This document shows, piece after piece, positions 1-7,021 of a DNA stretch of 23,136 nt. Below the pieces are notes generated by a model. That model saw nothing but the letters and a program-made list of their open reading frames with translations, ran no database searches and had not been told where the DNA came from. The number at the start of each line of letters is the position of its first letter. Position 1 is the first letter of the stretch. A program made the position numbers and the translations under genes. This DNA is from SIG291 sp045543455 (GTDB lineage Bacteria > Bacillota > Clostridia > Lachnospirales > Lachnospiraceae), in contig JAZQMK010000053.1 of the NCBI GenBank assembly GCA_045543455.1, positions 1 through 23,136 of the forward strand, given 5' to 3'.

Positions 1-767
1 CCATCTATCAAACCAACTGTTTGTTCTGTTGTTGCTTCTTCTGTTTGTCTTTCTGTTTGTCTTTCTGCCTGCTTTTCACTTGACTCCTCTGTCGCCTTTG
101 TCTGGGCCTCTTCTTTATTGTAACCAATCTTACGAAGTGCTTCTTTTACTGCATTTATATTCAAAGCAAATATCAACAGACACGCCGCTAACGCTACAAC
201 AAATACACCACTCAAAGCCTTTTTCATCTTAGACTTTGCTCTAAATATATTAGACCCCACTGTGTTTTTAGGCATATCTAATTCTTGTGCTATTTCACTT
301 TGCTTCATGTCATTGTAATAGAAGCCTACAACACAGTTTTTCTCATCCTCTGTAAGCTCAGTATTGATTACTTCTCTTACCTTATCTTGTTTTTCCTTGC
401 TTAAAACCACTTCTTCCGGAAGCATATTGTTGTCATCCACAAGCTCCTCGAAACTTTCATCCTCACCTAATAGCACATATTTTCCATTTCTTCTTAGAAA
501 GTCATAAGTTCTTCTCTTTGCTATGATAGCAGCCCAATTTAAAAAATTATCTGTGTCATCAAGCTTTGAAATGTTCTTGCTTATATCAAAATAAGCATCC
601 TGCATTATATCTTGAATTGTATCTTCATTCTTATATTCACTATTTAAGGTATTAGCTATGCATACATATATGTAGCCCTTTGACTCATCATATATGGTTG
701 AAAATGCATCTTCATTACCATTTTTGTAACTTGTAATTGCTTCTCTTAGTTCATTTGTTAGTTTCAT
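1..767 (-). CDS. Membrane-anchored ECF sigma factor, copy 1 (3' end outside window)
   Basis: The first 255 codons are present; the rest lies beyond the left edge. Sigma-70 region 2 covers about residues 13-92 (IQDIMQDAYFDISK, then a WAAIIAKRRTYDFLRR segment typical of region 2.3/2.4). Region 4 covers about 138-185 with a helix-turn-helix (MKQSEIAQELDMPKNTV, then NIFRAKSKMKKAL). One membrane helix follows (GVFVVALAACLLIFAL), then a Thr/Glu/Gln-rich linker with ERQT repeats. Family knowledge says ECF sigmas recruit RNA polymerase; placing the C-terminal part outside the cell is inferred from the positive charge before the helix. By analogy with the next copies the missing part should be a leucine-rich repeat ectodomain. 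The ATG follows the TAA of the small upstream gene by one base, and the only Shine-Dalgarno-like sequence (AAAGG) is distant, so translation is probably coupled. Confidence 0.88.
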   Translation of the reverse strand, partial: MKLTNELREAITSYKNGNEDAFSTIYDESKGYIYVCIANTLNSEYKNEDTIQDIMQDAYFDISKNISKLDDTDNFLNWAAIIAKRRTYDFLRRNGKYVLLGEDESFEELVDDNNMLPEEVVLSKEKQDKVREVINTELTEDEKNCVVGFYYNDMKQSEIAQELDMPKNTVGSNIFRAKSKMKKALSGVFVVALAACLLIFALNINAVKEALRKIGYNKEEAQTKATEESSEKQAERQTERQTEEATTEQTVGLID

Positions 768-768
768 T

Positions 769-1002
769 TTATAATTCTACCTTTCTTAAAATAATTCGAC
801 TTTTTTTAGTGTATATGGTGCCGTCAATAATATCTCCAAACACTTCTATGTGCTGTCCTTTATTTATAAAGATTTTATCTTTTACAGCCTGATAATCCTT
901 TGATATTACTTTGTATTTCCTGTTTGCACTTTGTACTTCATATGCGCTTACATTCCCTTTTACAATAGGATCTGAAATAATTACTCCAACTATTTTTTTC
1001 AT
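769..1002 (-). CDS. Small OB-fold-like partner protein, copy 1
   Basis: A 77-residue protein without signal peptide or membrane segment, so presumably cytoplasmic. I do not recognise a named family. The pattern is beta-rich: a first strand MKKIVGVIIS, a middle block ending QAVKDKIFINKGQ, and a last part IEVFGDIIDG...YTKKSRIIL. The GQxIEVxGxI and terminal SRIIL blocks resemble the last strands of OB-fold domains. Paralogues precede the other four sigma/LRR genes, with QxVKDxIF and SRI.L kept in all. The start at 1002 is chosen because AAGAGG lies six bases upstream and the paralogues start at the same residue; an extension to a TTG at 1047 would run into the leader insertion. The stop codon is one base from the sigma gene. 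Possible roles are anti-sigma, co-activator or nucleic-acid binder, all inference. Confidence 0.82.
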   Translation of the reverse strand: MKKIVGVIISDPIVKGNVSAYEVQSANRKYKVISKDYQAVKDKIFINKGQHIEVFGDIIDGTIYTKKSRIILRKVEL

Positions 1003-1008
1003 AACAAA

Positions 1009-1150
1009 CCTCTTTTCTGAGCGTTTTATCGCGAAGAGGCGACGCAAATGTCATATTTGCGTCTGCCATAAAAGCTATTTGTTTTTACTCAAAAACAAAT
1101 AGCCGTGTGAAACAATAAGTGCATCAGCATTATTTTTCACACTACCTCCA
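1009..1150 (-). other. Structured leader insertion with several stem-loops, unique to copy 1
   Basis: In copies 2 and 4 the ECF promoter is followed within about 25 bases by the ribosome binding site of the small gene. Here about 130 extra bases intervene. In transcript order they contain: an imperfect long hairpin (1105-1142; arms begin and end GTGTGAAA/TTTCACAC); a perfect 12-bp stem with a 4-base loop (1075-1102); a perfect 9-bp stem with a 5-base loop (1041-1063); and CCTCTT (minus strand, 1034-1039) able to pair with the AAGAGG ribosome binding site at 1009-1014. This could be a regulatory leader or a small dispersed palindromic element (MITE or REP-like). No transposase or target-site duplication is evident. 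The whole gap 1003-1280 holds only this leader, two promoters and a terminator. Confidence 0.6.
1075..1140 (-). CDS. Possible 21-aa leader peptide
   Basis: A short frame starts at GTG (1140), four bases after a good GGAGG, and reads VKNNADALIVSHGYLFLSKN-K before a TAG. The GGAGG corresponds in position to the ribosome binding site that serves the small gene in copy 4, so the insertion appears to have captured it. The stop lies inside the perfect 12-bp hairpin at 1075-1102, so ribosome passage would melt that structure, as in attenuation-type control. The spacing is short and the start is GTG, so it may be a chance frame. Confidence 0.3.
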   Translation of the reverse strand: MKNNADALIVSHGYLFLSKNK

Positions 1151-1173
1151 TTTTAAGGCTTTCTAATAATATA

Positions 1174-1200
1174 GTCGTTTCAACTTTAAAAAAGATTGCA
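1174..1200 (-). promoter_or_regulatory. ECF-type promoter of operon 1
   Basis: On the minus strand TGCAAT (1195-1200) is separated by exactly 17 bases from CGAC (1174-1177), followed by TATATTATTA. AAC-type -35 elements and CGAC/CGTC -10 elements at this spacing are characteristic of ECF sigma factors (compare the TGTAAC/CGAC pattern of Bacillus SigX). The same arrangement precedes the other four operons. Autoregulation by the encoded sigma is inferred. Confidence 0.65.
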
Positions 1201-1205
1201 AATTT

Positions 1206-1235
1206 ATTTTAATATTTTTGTATAATTAATGTCAA
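1206..1235 (-). promoter_or_regulatory. Housekeeping sigma-A promoter of operon 1
   Basis: TTGACA (1230-1235), 18 bases, TAAAAT (1206-1211) on the minus strand. It begins just after the T-run of the terminator hairpin of operon 2, and its expected start site falls on the ECF -35 element, so the two promoters are stacked. Confidence 0.7.
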
Positions 1236-1268
1236 CAAAAACCAGCAATAATTAAAATCGCTGGTTTT
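1236..1268 (-). terminator. Rho-independent terminator of operon 2
   Basis: Minus-strand hairpin with 12-bp arms at 1257-1268 and 1238-1249 (AAAACCAGCGAT pairing with ATTGCTGGTTTT, one G-U pair), followed by more T residues. It lies 12 bases after the stop of the copy 2 sigma/LRR gene. The same sequence ends operons 3 and 4. Confidence 0.8.
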
Positions 1269-1280
1269 ATGTATTTTTAG

Positions 1281-3719
1281 CTATTCACTTTTTATGATTT
1301 CGAGTATGGTGTATTCAAAATCAGTTCTCGCATCGCCATCATAATATTCCGTTACTACAAATACTGCACCTACTGTTTTTCCTAGTACACCTTCAAAATA
1401 TGTCCAGCGATATATACTATCTATATTCACTATAAATTCCTTATCTTCCTTATCAACCCATTCTCCTATATATCCACTGATATATCTTGTTCTTAAAGAT
1501 GCTCTAATTACATCCCCATATTCTAATACATTCTTATTAGCTTCATTTTTATTAGTTGTTAACTTTATATCAGCTAACTTATCAGTTGTTCCCTGTAAAG
1601 TAAGATTTTGTCTCGATAAATCAAGGCCAAAGAAGCATTCATTATAAATAATAGCTTTTGCATTTATCTCTACTGTTCCTATAAGATTGGTACAGCCTGC
1701 AAATGTTCTATATAAGCATACCACATTCTCTGGGATAACTGGCGCTGTCTCAAGACTAGTACAGCCTTCAAAGGTTCTTTCTAAATTCTCAACTCTTTCT
1801 GGAATATTTGGTGCTTTTAATAAACTTGTACAGCCTGAAAATGCTCCATCTAATCCAACAACTTCTTCCCCAAATACTGGTGTTTCTTTCATATTAGTAC
1901 ATCCCGCAAATGTTTCACTTAAGTCAATATCTCCTATTGTATTGATAATATCTTCATATTTTTCTTTTGTGGTATCTTTAACCTTTACTTTCCAACAAAC
2001 ATATCCCGATGCATCTCCTGCTGATACAATTATATATTCATAATCCTTTGTAATAATTTTATCCCCGAACTCGCTAAATTTGAAGTATTTTGTTGGGTAA
2101 ATGTTATCAAAATTAAAATCACCATCATACACTGTAGTTTTATCCTCTGATGCATCATAAAATCCAATAACCTCTGGTATGATATTTTCATATACACCTG
2201 TACCTTTCAATTCAGAAAGAAGTGTTGAGGAACCCGATAATTTAATCTTTTGTGATGCCATTTTTACCCCTTGAAAGCACCTTCCATAATCTCTTGGGGA
2301 TGCATTTATAATAATTTCTCCTGTTAGGCTAGTGCAACCTAAAAATGTTGCATTCATATATGTAACTGATTCCGGTATTACCGGTGCTTTTACTAAACTT
2401 GTACAACTTGTAAATGTTACAGCCATATTTGTAACCGTTTCTGGTATTTCTGGTGCTTCTACCAAACTTGTACAACCTTGAAATGTTGAGTACAGATTTG
2501 TAACTCCATATGGTATTACCGGTGCTTTTACTAAACTTGTACAACCGGCAAATGTTGATTCCATATTTGTAACCGATTCCGGTATTACCGGTACTTCTAC
2601 TAAGCTATCGCAACCTGAAAATGTATAACTTAAGTCAATACATGAATTTGGCAAATTTGTAACAGTTTTTATATCACATGCAAAAAATGCACAATATAAG
2701 TCTGTAACAGTATCCGGAATATATGGTGTTTTAGTAAGAAACTCACATTTATGAAATGCTGATCTCATGGATACAAGTGGTTCGCCTGCTATAGTAGGCA
2801 GTAATTCTTCATACTCTCTCTTATTAAGATCTTTAACTTTTACAGACCAACCATCTCCAATATATTCATAAGCATAATCTGTTGTATATAATTTATCTCC
2901 AACAGAAAGTGTTTTTAAAAACTTTTTGCCTGCCTGATATGTTTTATAAGTTTTTGCAGAATAATATTCACAGCCTTCCGGTATTATCTCTGTACCAAAC
3001 TCTTCTACATCACTTGATTGTTCAGTAGACGCTTCTGTGGCCTTTGTCTGCGCCTCACTTCTTTTTTCATTACCACCAATCTTACGAAGTGCCTCTTTTA
3101 CTGCATTTGTATTTAGTGCAAATATCAACAGACACGCCGCTAAAGCCACCACAAACACACCACTCAAAGCCTTTTTCATCTTTGACTTTGCTCTGAATAT
3201 ATTAGAGCTTACAGTGTTTTCTGGCATATCAAGTTCTTTTGCGATGTCCTTTTGCTTCATATCATTGTAATAATAACCTACTACGCAGTTTTTCTCATCT
3301 TCTGTAAGCTCAGTATTGATTACTTCTCTAACCTTATCTTGTTTTTCCTTGCTTAAAACCACTTCTTCTGGAAGCATGTTGTTGTCATCTGCAAGGTCAT
3401 TAAAGCTTTCATCCTCACCTAATAGCACATATTTTCCATTCTTTCTCAAAAAGTCATATGTTCTTCTCTTAGCAATTGTAGCAGCCCAATTCAAAAAGTC
3501 ATCCGTTTCATTAAGCTTTGAAATATTCTTGCTTATATCAAAATAAGCATCCTGCATTATATCTTGAATTGTATCTTCATTCTTGTATTCACTATTTAAG
3601 ATATTGGCTATGCATACATATATGTAACCCTTTGACTCATCATATATGGTTGAAAATGCGTCTTCATTACCTTTTTTATAATTTTCAATCGCTTCTCTTA
3701 ATTCATTTGTTAGCTTCAT
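1281..3719 (-). CDS. Membrane-anchored ECF sigma factor with leucine-rich repeat ectodomain, copy 2
   Basis: An 812-residue protein. Residues 13-92 are sigma-70 region 2 and 138-185 region 4 with helix-turn-helix (MKQKDIAKELDMPENTV). Residues 186-204 form the single membrane helix; 215-240 are a polar linker. The remainder, predicted outside the cell, contains two modules. Each starts with a DYxY...W.VKVKD..K..YE segment and continues into 23-residue repeats of the form FxGCTSLVxAPxIPxxVTNM, resembling BspA/DUF285-type repeats. There are about eight repeats in the first block and about four in the second. The last ~90 residues (VLEYGD..., ending FEYTILEIIKSE) look FKBP/GreA-C-like and recur in copy 4. 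The start is fixed by coupling to the small upstream gene (TAA, one base, ATG). The inferred role is a one-polypeptide surface sensor that controls transcription, perhaps by proteolytic release of the sigma domain. Confidence 0.9.
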   Translation of the reverse strand: MKLTNELREAIENYKKGNEDAFSTIYDESKGYIYVCIANILNSEYKNEDTIQDIMQDAYFDISKNISKLNETDDFLNWAATIAKRRTYDFLRKNGKYVLLGEDESFNDLADDNNMLPEEVVLSKEKQDKVREVINTELTEDEKNCVVGYYYNDMKQKDIAKELDMPENTVSSNIFRAKSKMKKALSGVFVVALAACLLIFALNTNAVKEALRKIGGNEKRSEAQTKATEASTEQSSDVEEFGTEIIPEGCEYYSAKTYKTYQAGKKFLKTLSVGDKLYTTDYAYEYIGDGWSVKVKDLNKREYEELLPTIAGEPLVSMRSAFHKCEFLTKTPYIPDTVTDLYCAFFACDIKTVTNLPNSCIDLSYTFSGCDSLVEVPVIPESVTNMESTFAGCTSLVKAPVIPYGVTNLYSTFQGCTSLVEAPEIPETVTNMAVTFTSCTSLVKAPVIPESVTYMNATFLGCTSLTGEIIINASPRDYGRCFQGVKMASQKIKLSGSSTLLSELKGTGVYENIIPEVIGFYDASEDKTTVYDGDFNFDNIYPTKYFKFSEFGDKIITKDYEYIIVSAGDASGYVCWKVKVKDTTKEKYEDIINTIGDIDLSETFAGCTNMKETPVFGEEVVGLDGAFSGCTSLLKAPNIPERVENLERTFEGCTSLETAPVIPENVVCLYRTFAGCTNLIGTVEINAKAIIYNECFFGLDLSRQNLTLQGTTDKLADIKLTTNKNEANKNVLEYGDVIRASLRTRYISGYIGEWVDKEDKEFIVNIDSIYRWTYFEGVLGKTVGAVFVVTEYYDGDARTDFEYTILEIIKSE
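2321..2640 (-). repeat. 69-bp tandem repeats inside the copy 2 gene
   Basis: Units begin GGTGCT (plus-strand reading) at 2383, 2452 and 2521 and GGTACT at 2590, exactly 69 bases apart, with a partial unit before them. Each encodes one 23-residue leucine-rich repeat. DNA similarity between units is high in this part, while repeats elsewhere in the gene are more divergent. This suggests recent expansion by unequal crossover or slippage; any change in unit number would keep the reading frame. Confidence 0.75.
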
Positions 3720-3720
3720 T

Positions 3721-3954
3721 TTACATTTCTACCTTTCTTAAAACAATTCGACTTTTTTTAGTGTACATTATACCATCAGTAATATCTCCAAGTACCTCTA
3801 TGCACTGGCCTTTATTTATAAATATCTTATCCTTTACAGACTGATAGCCACTTGATATTACTTTGTATTTTTCATTCAGACTTTGTACTTCATATATACA
3901 AAAGTCATCTTTTATAATCGGATTTGAAATAATTACTCCAACTATTTTTTTCAT
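3721..3954 (-). CDS. Small OB-fold-like partner protein, copy 2
   Basis: 77 residues, paralogue of the small proteins of the other four operons. It starts MKKIVGVIISNPIIKD and ends in the conserved SRIVLRK block, with QSVKDKIFINKGQ in the middle. No signal peptide or membrane helix. AAGAGG lies six bases before the ATG. The stop codon TAA is separated by one base from the copy 2 sigma gene. Its function is not known to me; the tight coupling suggests it is made in proportion to the sigma factor. Confidence 0.85.
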   Translation of the reverse strand: MKKIVGVIISNPIIKDDFCIYEVQSLNEKYKVISSGYQSVKDKIFINKGQCIEVLGDITDGIMYTKKSRIVLRKVEM

Positions 3955-3989
3955 ATTAGACCTCTTTTCTTAAGGTTTCTAATAATATA

Positions 3990-4016
3990 GTCGTAGTAAG
4001 TTCAAAAAAGCTTGCA
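3990..4016 (-). promoter_or_regulatory. ECF-type promoter of operon 2
   Basis: TGCAAG (4011-4016), 17 bases, CGAC (3990-3993), then TATATTATTAG on the minus strand. The -10 region is identical over 14 bases to that of operons 1 and 4. Confidence 0.65.
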
Positions 4017-4021
4017 AATTT

Positions 4022-4051
4022 ATTTTAATATTTTTGTATAATTAATGTCAA
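4022..4051 (-). promoter_or_regulatory. Housekeeping sigma-A promoter of operon 2
   Basis: TTGACA (4046-4051), 18 bases, TAAAAT (4022-4027). Directly preceded by the operon 3 terminator. Confidence 0.7.
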
Positions 4052-4086
4052 TAAAAACCAGCAATAATTAAATCGCTGGTTTTTTT
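4052..4086 (-). terminator. Rho-independent terminator of operon 3
   Basis: Minus-strand hairpin: A-run plus CCAGCGAT pairing with ATTGCTGG and a T-run, the same hairpin as in operon 2. About 45 bases of non-coding sequence separate it from the stop codon of the copy 3 gene. Confidence 0.78.
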
Positions 4087-4130
4087 GTAATTTAGTTATT
4101 CGCTTTCACTGCTATACTTACAGGTGCATC

Positions 4131-6647
4131 CTACTCATTAGCTTGTATATCAAGCTCAGTAAGTATATATTTTGTTCCGTTGTATGTGGCAACGCACCTA
4201 TATGTACAATATAATTCGCCATCTAATTTAAATTTATCAATCTCAAATACAATCTCACTATCACTTGATGAGATGATTCTAAAGCTTGCTATATTCAGCG
4301 CATAATCCGGATTTTGTTCAGGTATTGGCATATATAAATAACCATTATTATCGGTAAATAAATTTTCCACTCCGTTATAGTAAGGAGTAATTTTATTTAA
4401 TACTTCATCTGAAATATATTCTCTTATATGCGCATTAACTTTATCTACACTATTACAGCATTCAATTTGTACAACTGTTGATGTCCATGTTATCCCTTGG
4501 CTTTGCATATAATCATCACTCAAAATAACAGGGGAATAAGCACAATTTATTCCAAATTGTTCATAGCATGACATAGAACCCACCAATCGTAATACAATTT
4601 GACTATACTTTATATCTTCCAAAATTGTTGAATTTCCAGATAAAGTGATATTTTGCTCATCCAACAGAATAAAACCAAAACATCTATAATATGTATCCGG
4701 ATTAGCATCTATTACTACCGTGCCCGTTAAACTTTCACAGTCATCAAATGTTCCATTCATCGACTTTACCGTAGAAGGGATTCTAGGCGCTGTCACCATA
4801 TTATAACAATGTTGAAATGTATAATCCATATCAACTACTGGATAACCTAAGATTTCACTTTCAATTTCTTCATAACTTGTTTTTGACCTATCCTTTACTA
4901 CAACTTGCCATCCAAATCCTTCCGCATAACGATACTCATAATCCTTTGTAAAATAGATATCTCCTGTTTCTGCTTTATCGCAAATAAAGTTTCCTGCAAC
5001 TAAAGTTTCTCCTGTTGATTTTCTGTAGTATGTACAACCCTCTGGTATTGAAAAGCCATCTATTCTTTCAATATCAGTTATAACATAATTGCTTCCATTG
5101 TATGTAAGCGTTATTACCTCAACAGAATCCACAATTCCTCCATACATCATTTTAGTAACTTCAAATACAATTTCATTATCAGATGCAGACAAAACTAAAA
5201 CACTATCTTCAGACCAAAAATATCCTTCATCTCTACTCATTGCCATATATAAATTGTCATCATAAACAAATAAATTTTCAACCCCATTATATACAGGTGT
5301 AATAGTATTTAAAATATTTTTAGAAAAATATTTATTAATATCTGCAGTAACCTCGTCTACATTTTTACAACAATCTATTTTACATGCAAACTCCGCCCAA
5401 TTAAAACCTTGACTCTTCATATAACTTATTAATTCTTCCGAATAGTTTATTTCCCAGTTACAGCACACACCATATATAGAATAACTAAAGTACGTATCAA
5501 GCATTCTTTTTGCAATAGCCTCAGCTTTTGTATCACTTGTATCTTTCAAATCTGATAATTTACTAGAGGCTCCTGATAAGATTATATTTTGTTCATCAAT
5601 ACAAGTACCTCCAAAACATCCGTCATAGCTGTCAGGATTAGCATCAATTGTCACTGTACCGGTTAAGCTTTCACAGGCATAAAATGTTCTATTCATTGAC
5701 TTTACAGTAAAAGGTATTTTAGGTGCTGTAACCATATTTACACAACCTTTAAATGTACTATCCATATTAACTACTGGATAACCTAAAATTTCACTTTCTA
5801 TTTCTTCATAACTTGTTTTTTCCTTATCCTTTACAGCTACACTCCAACCACGGCTATCTACACTATATGAATACACATAATCAGCTGTTTTGTATTCTGC
5901 ACCGTTTTGTAAATCATCTATAACATCTTGTGTTGCTTCTTCTGTTTGCTTTTCAAAGGACTCTTCTGTCGCCTTTGTTTCTGCCTCACTTCTTTTTTCA
6001 TTACCACCAATCTTACGAAGTGCTTCTTTTACTGCATTTGTATTTAAAGCAAATATCAACAGACACGCAGCTAACGCTACAACAAATACACCACTCAAAG
6101 CCTTTTTCATCTTAGACTTTGCTCTAAATATGTTAGACTTTACCGTATTTTCTGGCATATCAAGTTCTTTTGCTATATCTTTTTGCTTCATATCATTGTA
6201 ATAAAAACCTACTACACAATCCTTCTCATCTTTAGTAAGTTCTGTATTGATTACTTCTCTTACTTTTTCCTGCTTTTCCTTGCTTAATACTACTTCTTCT
6301 GGAAGCATGTTGTCGTCAGTAAGATTGTCAAAGTTTTCATCCTCACCTAATAGCACATATTTATCATTCTTTTCTAAAAATGCATATGTTTTTCTCTTTG
6401 CTATGGTAGCAGCCCATCCTAAGAAGCTGTCTACGTTATCAAGACTTGTAATGCTTTTACTTATATCAAAATATGCCTCTTGCATTATATCTTGGATTGT
6501 ATCTTCATTTCTGCACTCACTATTTAATGTGTTAGCGATGCATACATATATGTAGTTTTTCGACTCATCATATATGGTTGAAAATGCGTCTGCATCACCA
6601 TTTTTATATTTTTCAATTGCTTCTCTTAATTCATTTGTTAGTTTCAT
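4131..6647 (-). CDS. Membrane-anchored ECF sigma factor with LRR and IseA-like ectodomain, copy 3
   Basis: An 838-residue protein. The N-terminal ~215 residues (sigma region 2, region 4, one membrane helix) closely match the other copies; from the linker on it differs. The ectodomain is an internal duplication. Each half has a DYxYxY...GW.V.VKD..K.SYEEIESEILGYPVV segment, two or three 23-residue leucine-rich repeats, a short SLTGTV.IDANPD cap, and a domain of about 150 residues. That last domain has the order CC(K/N).VD.V...I..Y.S...LN.ITP.YNGVENLF, then LYM, then D.EIVFEV. This resembles the IseA family (inhibitor of DL-endopeptidases) seen on Lachnospiraceae surface proteins, an assignment from pattern only. 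The start is coupled to the small gene by TGA, one base, ATG. Inferred role: surface sensor, possibly of wall hydrolases or wall fragments. Confidence 0.87.
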   Translation of the reverse strand: MKLTNELREAIEKYKNGDADAFSTIYDESKNYIYVCIANTLNSECRNEDTIQDIMQEAYFDISKSITSLDNVDSFLGWAATIAKRKTYAFLEKNDKYVLLGEDENFDNLTDDNMLPEEVVLSKEKQEKVREVINTELTKDEKDCVVGFYYNDMKQKDIAKELDMPENTVKSNIFRAKSKMKKALSGVFVVALAACLLIFALNTNAVKEALRKIGGNEKRSEAETKATEESFEKQTEEATQDVIDDLQNGAEYKTADYVYSYSVDSRGWSVAVKDKEKTSYEEIESEILGYPVVNMDSTFKGCVNMVTAPKIPFTVKSMNRTFYACESLTGTVTIDANPDSYDGCFGGTCIDEQNIILSGASSKLSDLKDTSDTKAEAIAKRMLDTYFSYSIYGVCCNWEINYSEELISYMKSQGFNWAEFACKIDCCKNVDEVTADINKYFSKNILNTITPVYNGVENLFVYDDNLYMAMSRDEGYFWSEDSVLVLSASDNEIVFEVTKMMYGGIVDSVEVITLTYNGSNYVITDIERIDGFSIPEGCTYYRKSTGETLVAGNFICDKAETGDIYFTKDYEYRYAEGFGWQVVVKDRSKTSYEEIESEILGYPVVDMDYTFQHCYNMVTAPRIPSTVKSMNGTFDDCESLTGTVVIDANPDTYYRCFGFILLDEQNITLSGNSTILEDIKYSQIVLRLVGSMSCYEQFGINCAYSPVILSDDYMQSQGITWTSTVVQIECCNSVDKVNAHIREYISDEVLNKITPYYNGVENLFTDNNGYLYMPIPEQNPDYALNIASFRIISSSDSEIVFEIDKFKLDGELYCTYRCVATYNGTKYILTELDIQANE

Positions 6648-6648
6648 T

Positions 6649-6882
6649 TCACATATTTTCCTTTCTTAAAACAATCCTACTCTTTTTGATATAAATAGTA
6701 TCATCAATAATATCTCCCAACATTTCTATACTTTGTCCAACATTAACAAAGATATTGTCTTTAACGGCTTGATAATCCTTAGATATAACGCTATATTTCT
6801 TCCCTTTAGACTGTACTTCAAATGTGCATGTACCATCTTTTACCACAGGAATTGATATAACCCTTCCAATTAGCATATCCAT
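6649..6882 (-). CDS. Small OB-fold-like partner protein, copy 3
   Basis: 77 residues, the more divergent of the four closest paralogues (MDMLIGRVISIPVVKDG at the start), but keeping QAVKDNIFVNVGQ and SRIVLRK. GGGAGG is eight bases before the chosen ATG; the ATG two codons later would be rather far and would lose the alignment with the paralogues. It ends TGA one base before the copy 3 sigma gene. Cytoplasmic by lack of any hydrophobic segment. Function unknown. Confidence 0.83.
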   Translation of the reverse strand: MDMLIGRVISIPVVKDGTCTFEVQSKGKKYSVISKDYQAVKDNIFVNVGQSIEMLGDIIDDTIYIKKSRIVLRKENM

Positions 6883-6919
6883 ATTGTTAACCTCCCATTT
6901 GATCTACTCATACTATACA

Positions 6920-6946
6920 GTAGGGAATTCTTATAAAAAAGTTGCA
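6920..6946 (-). promoter_or_regulatory. ECF-type promoter of operon 3 (variant -10)
   Basis: TGCAAC (6941-6946), 17 bases, CTAC (6920-6923) followed by TGTATAGTATG. The -35 and spacing match the other copies but the -10 is different, sharing TATAGTAT with operon 5. The interval from CTACT to AGTAG also forms a short inverted repeat. Confidence 0.5.
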
Positions 6947-6951
6947 AAAAT

Positions 6952-6981
6952 ATTTTAATATTTTTATATAATTAATGTCAA
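6952..6981 (-). promoter_or_regulatory. Housekeeping sigma-A promoter of operon 3
   Basis: TTGACA (6976-6981), 18 bases, TAAAAT (6952-6957), next to the operon 4 terminator. Confidence 0.7.
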
Positions 6982-7010
6982 CAAAAACCAGCGATTAATT
7001 CGCTGGTTTT
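6982..7010 (-). terminator. Rho-independent terminator of operon 4
   Basis: Near-perfect minus-strand hairpin AAAACCAGCGAA ... TCGCTGGTTTTT with a very short loop, 11 bases after the copy 4 stop codon. Confidence 0.8.
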
Positions 7011-7021
7011 ATGTACTTTAG

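Noticed and set aside
1003..1047. N-terminal extension of the copy 1 small protein (MRRLFAIKRSEKRFV)
   Set aside because: It starts at a TTG inside the hairpin insertion, and the paralogues have nothing similar; the ATG at 1002 is preceded by AAGAGG.
1687..2043. Plus-strand open frame opposite the copy 2 leucine-rich repeats
   Set aside because: It mirrors the repeat codons of the minus-strand gene, has no ribosome binding site and no recognisable protein. All other plus-strand frames in the window are similar shadows.
2329..2544. Second minus-strand frame with repeats (YKFSKSTGNT type)
   Set aside because: It is the 69-bp repeat array read in another frame of the same strand; periodic DNA keeps all frames open.
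2321..2640. Regularly spaced repeats considered as a CRISPR array
   Set aside because: Units are contiguous 69-base coding repeats in one frame without spacers, and there are no cas genes.
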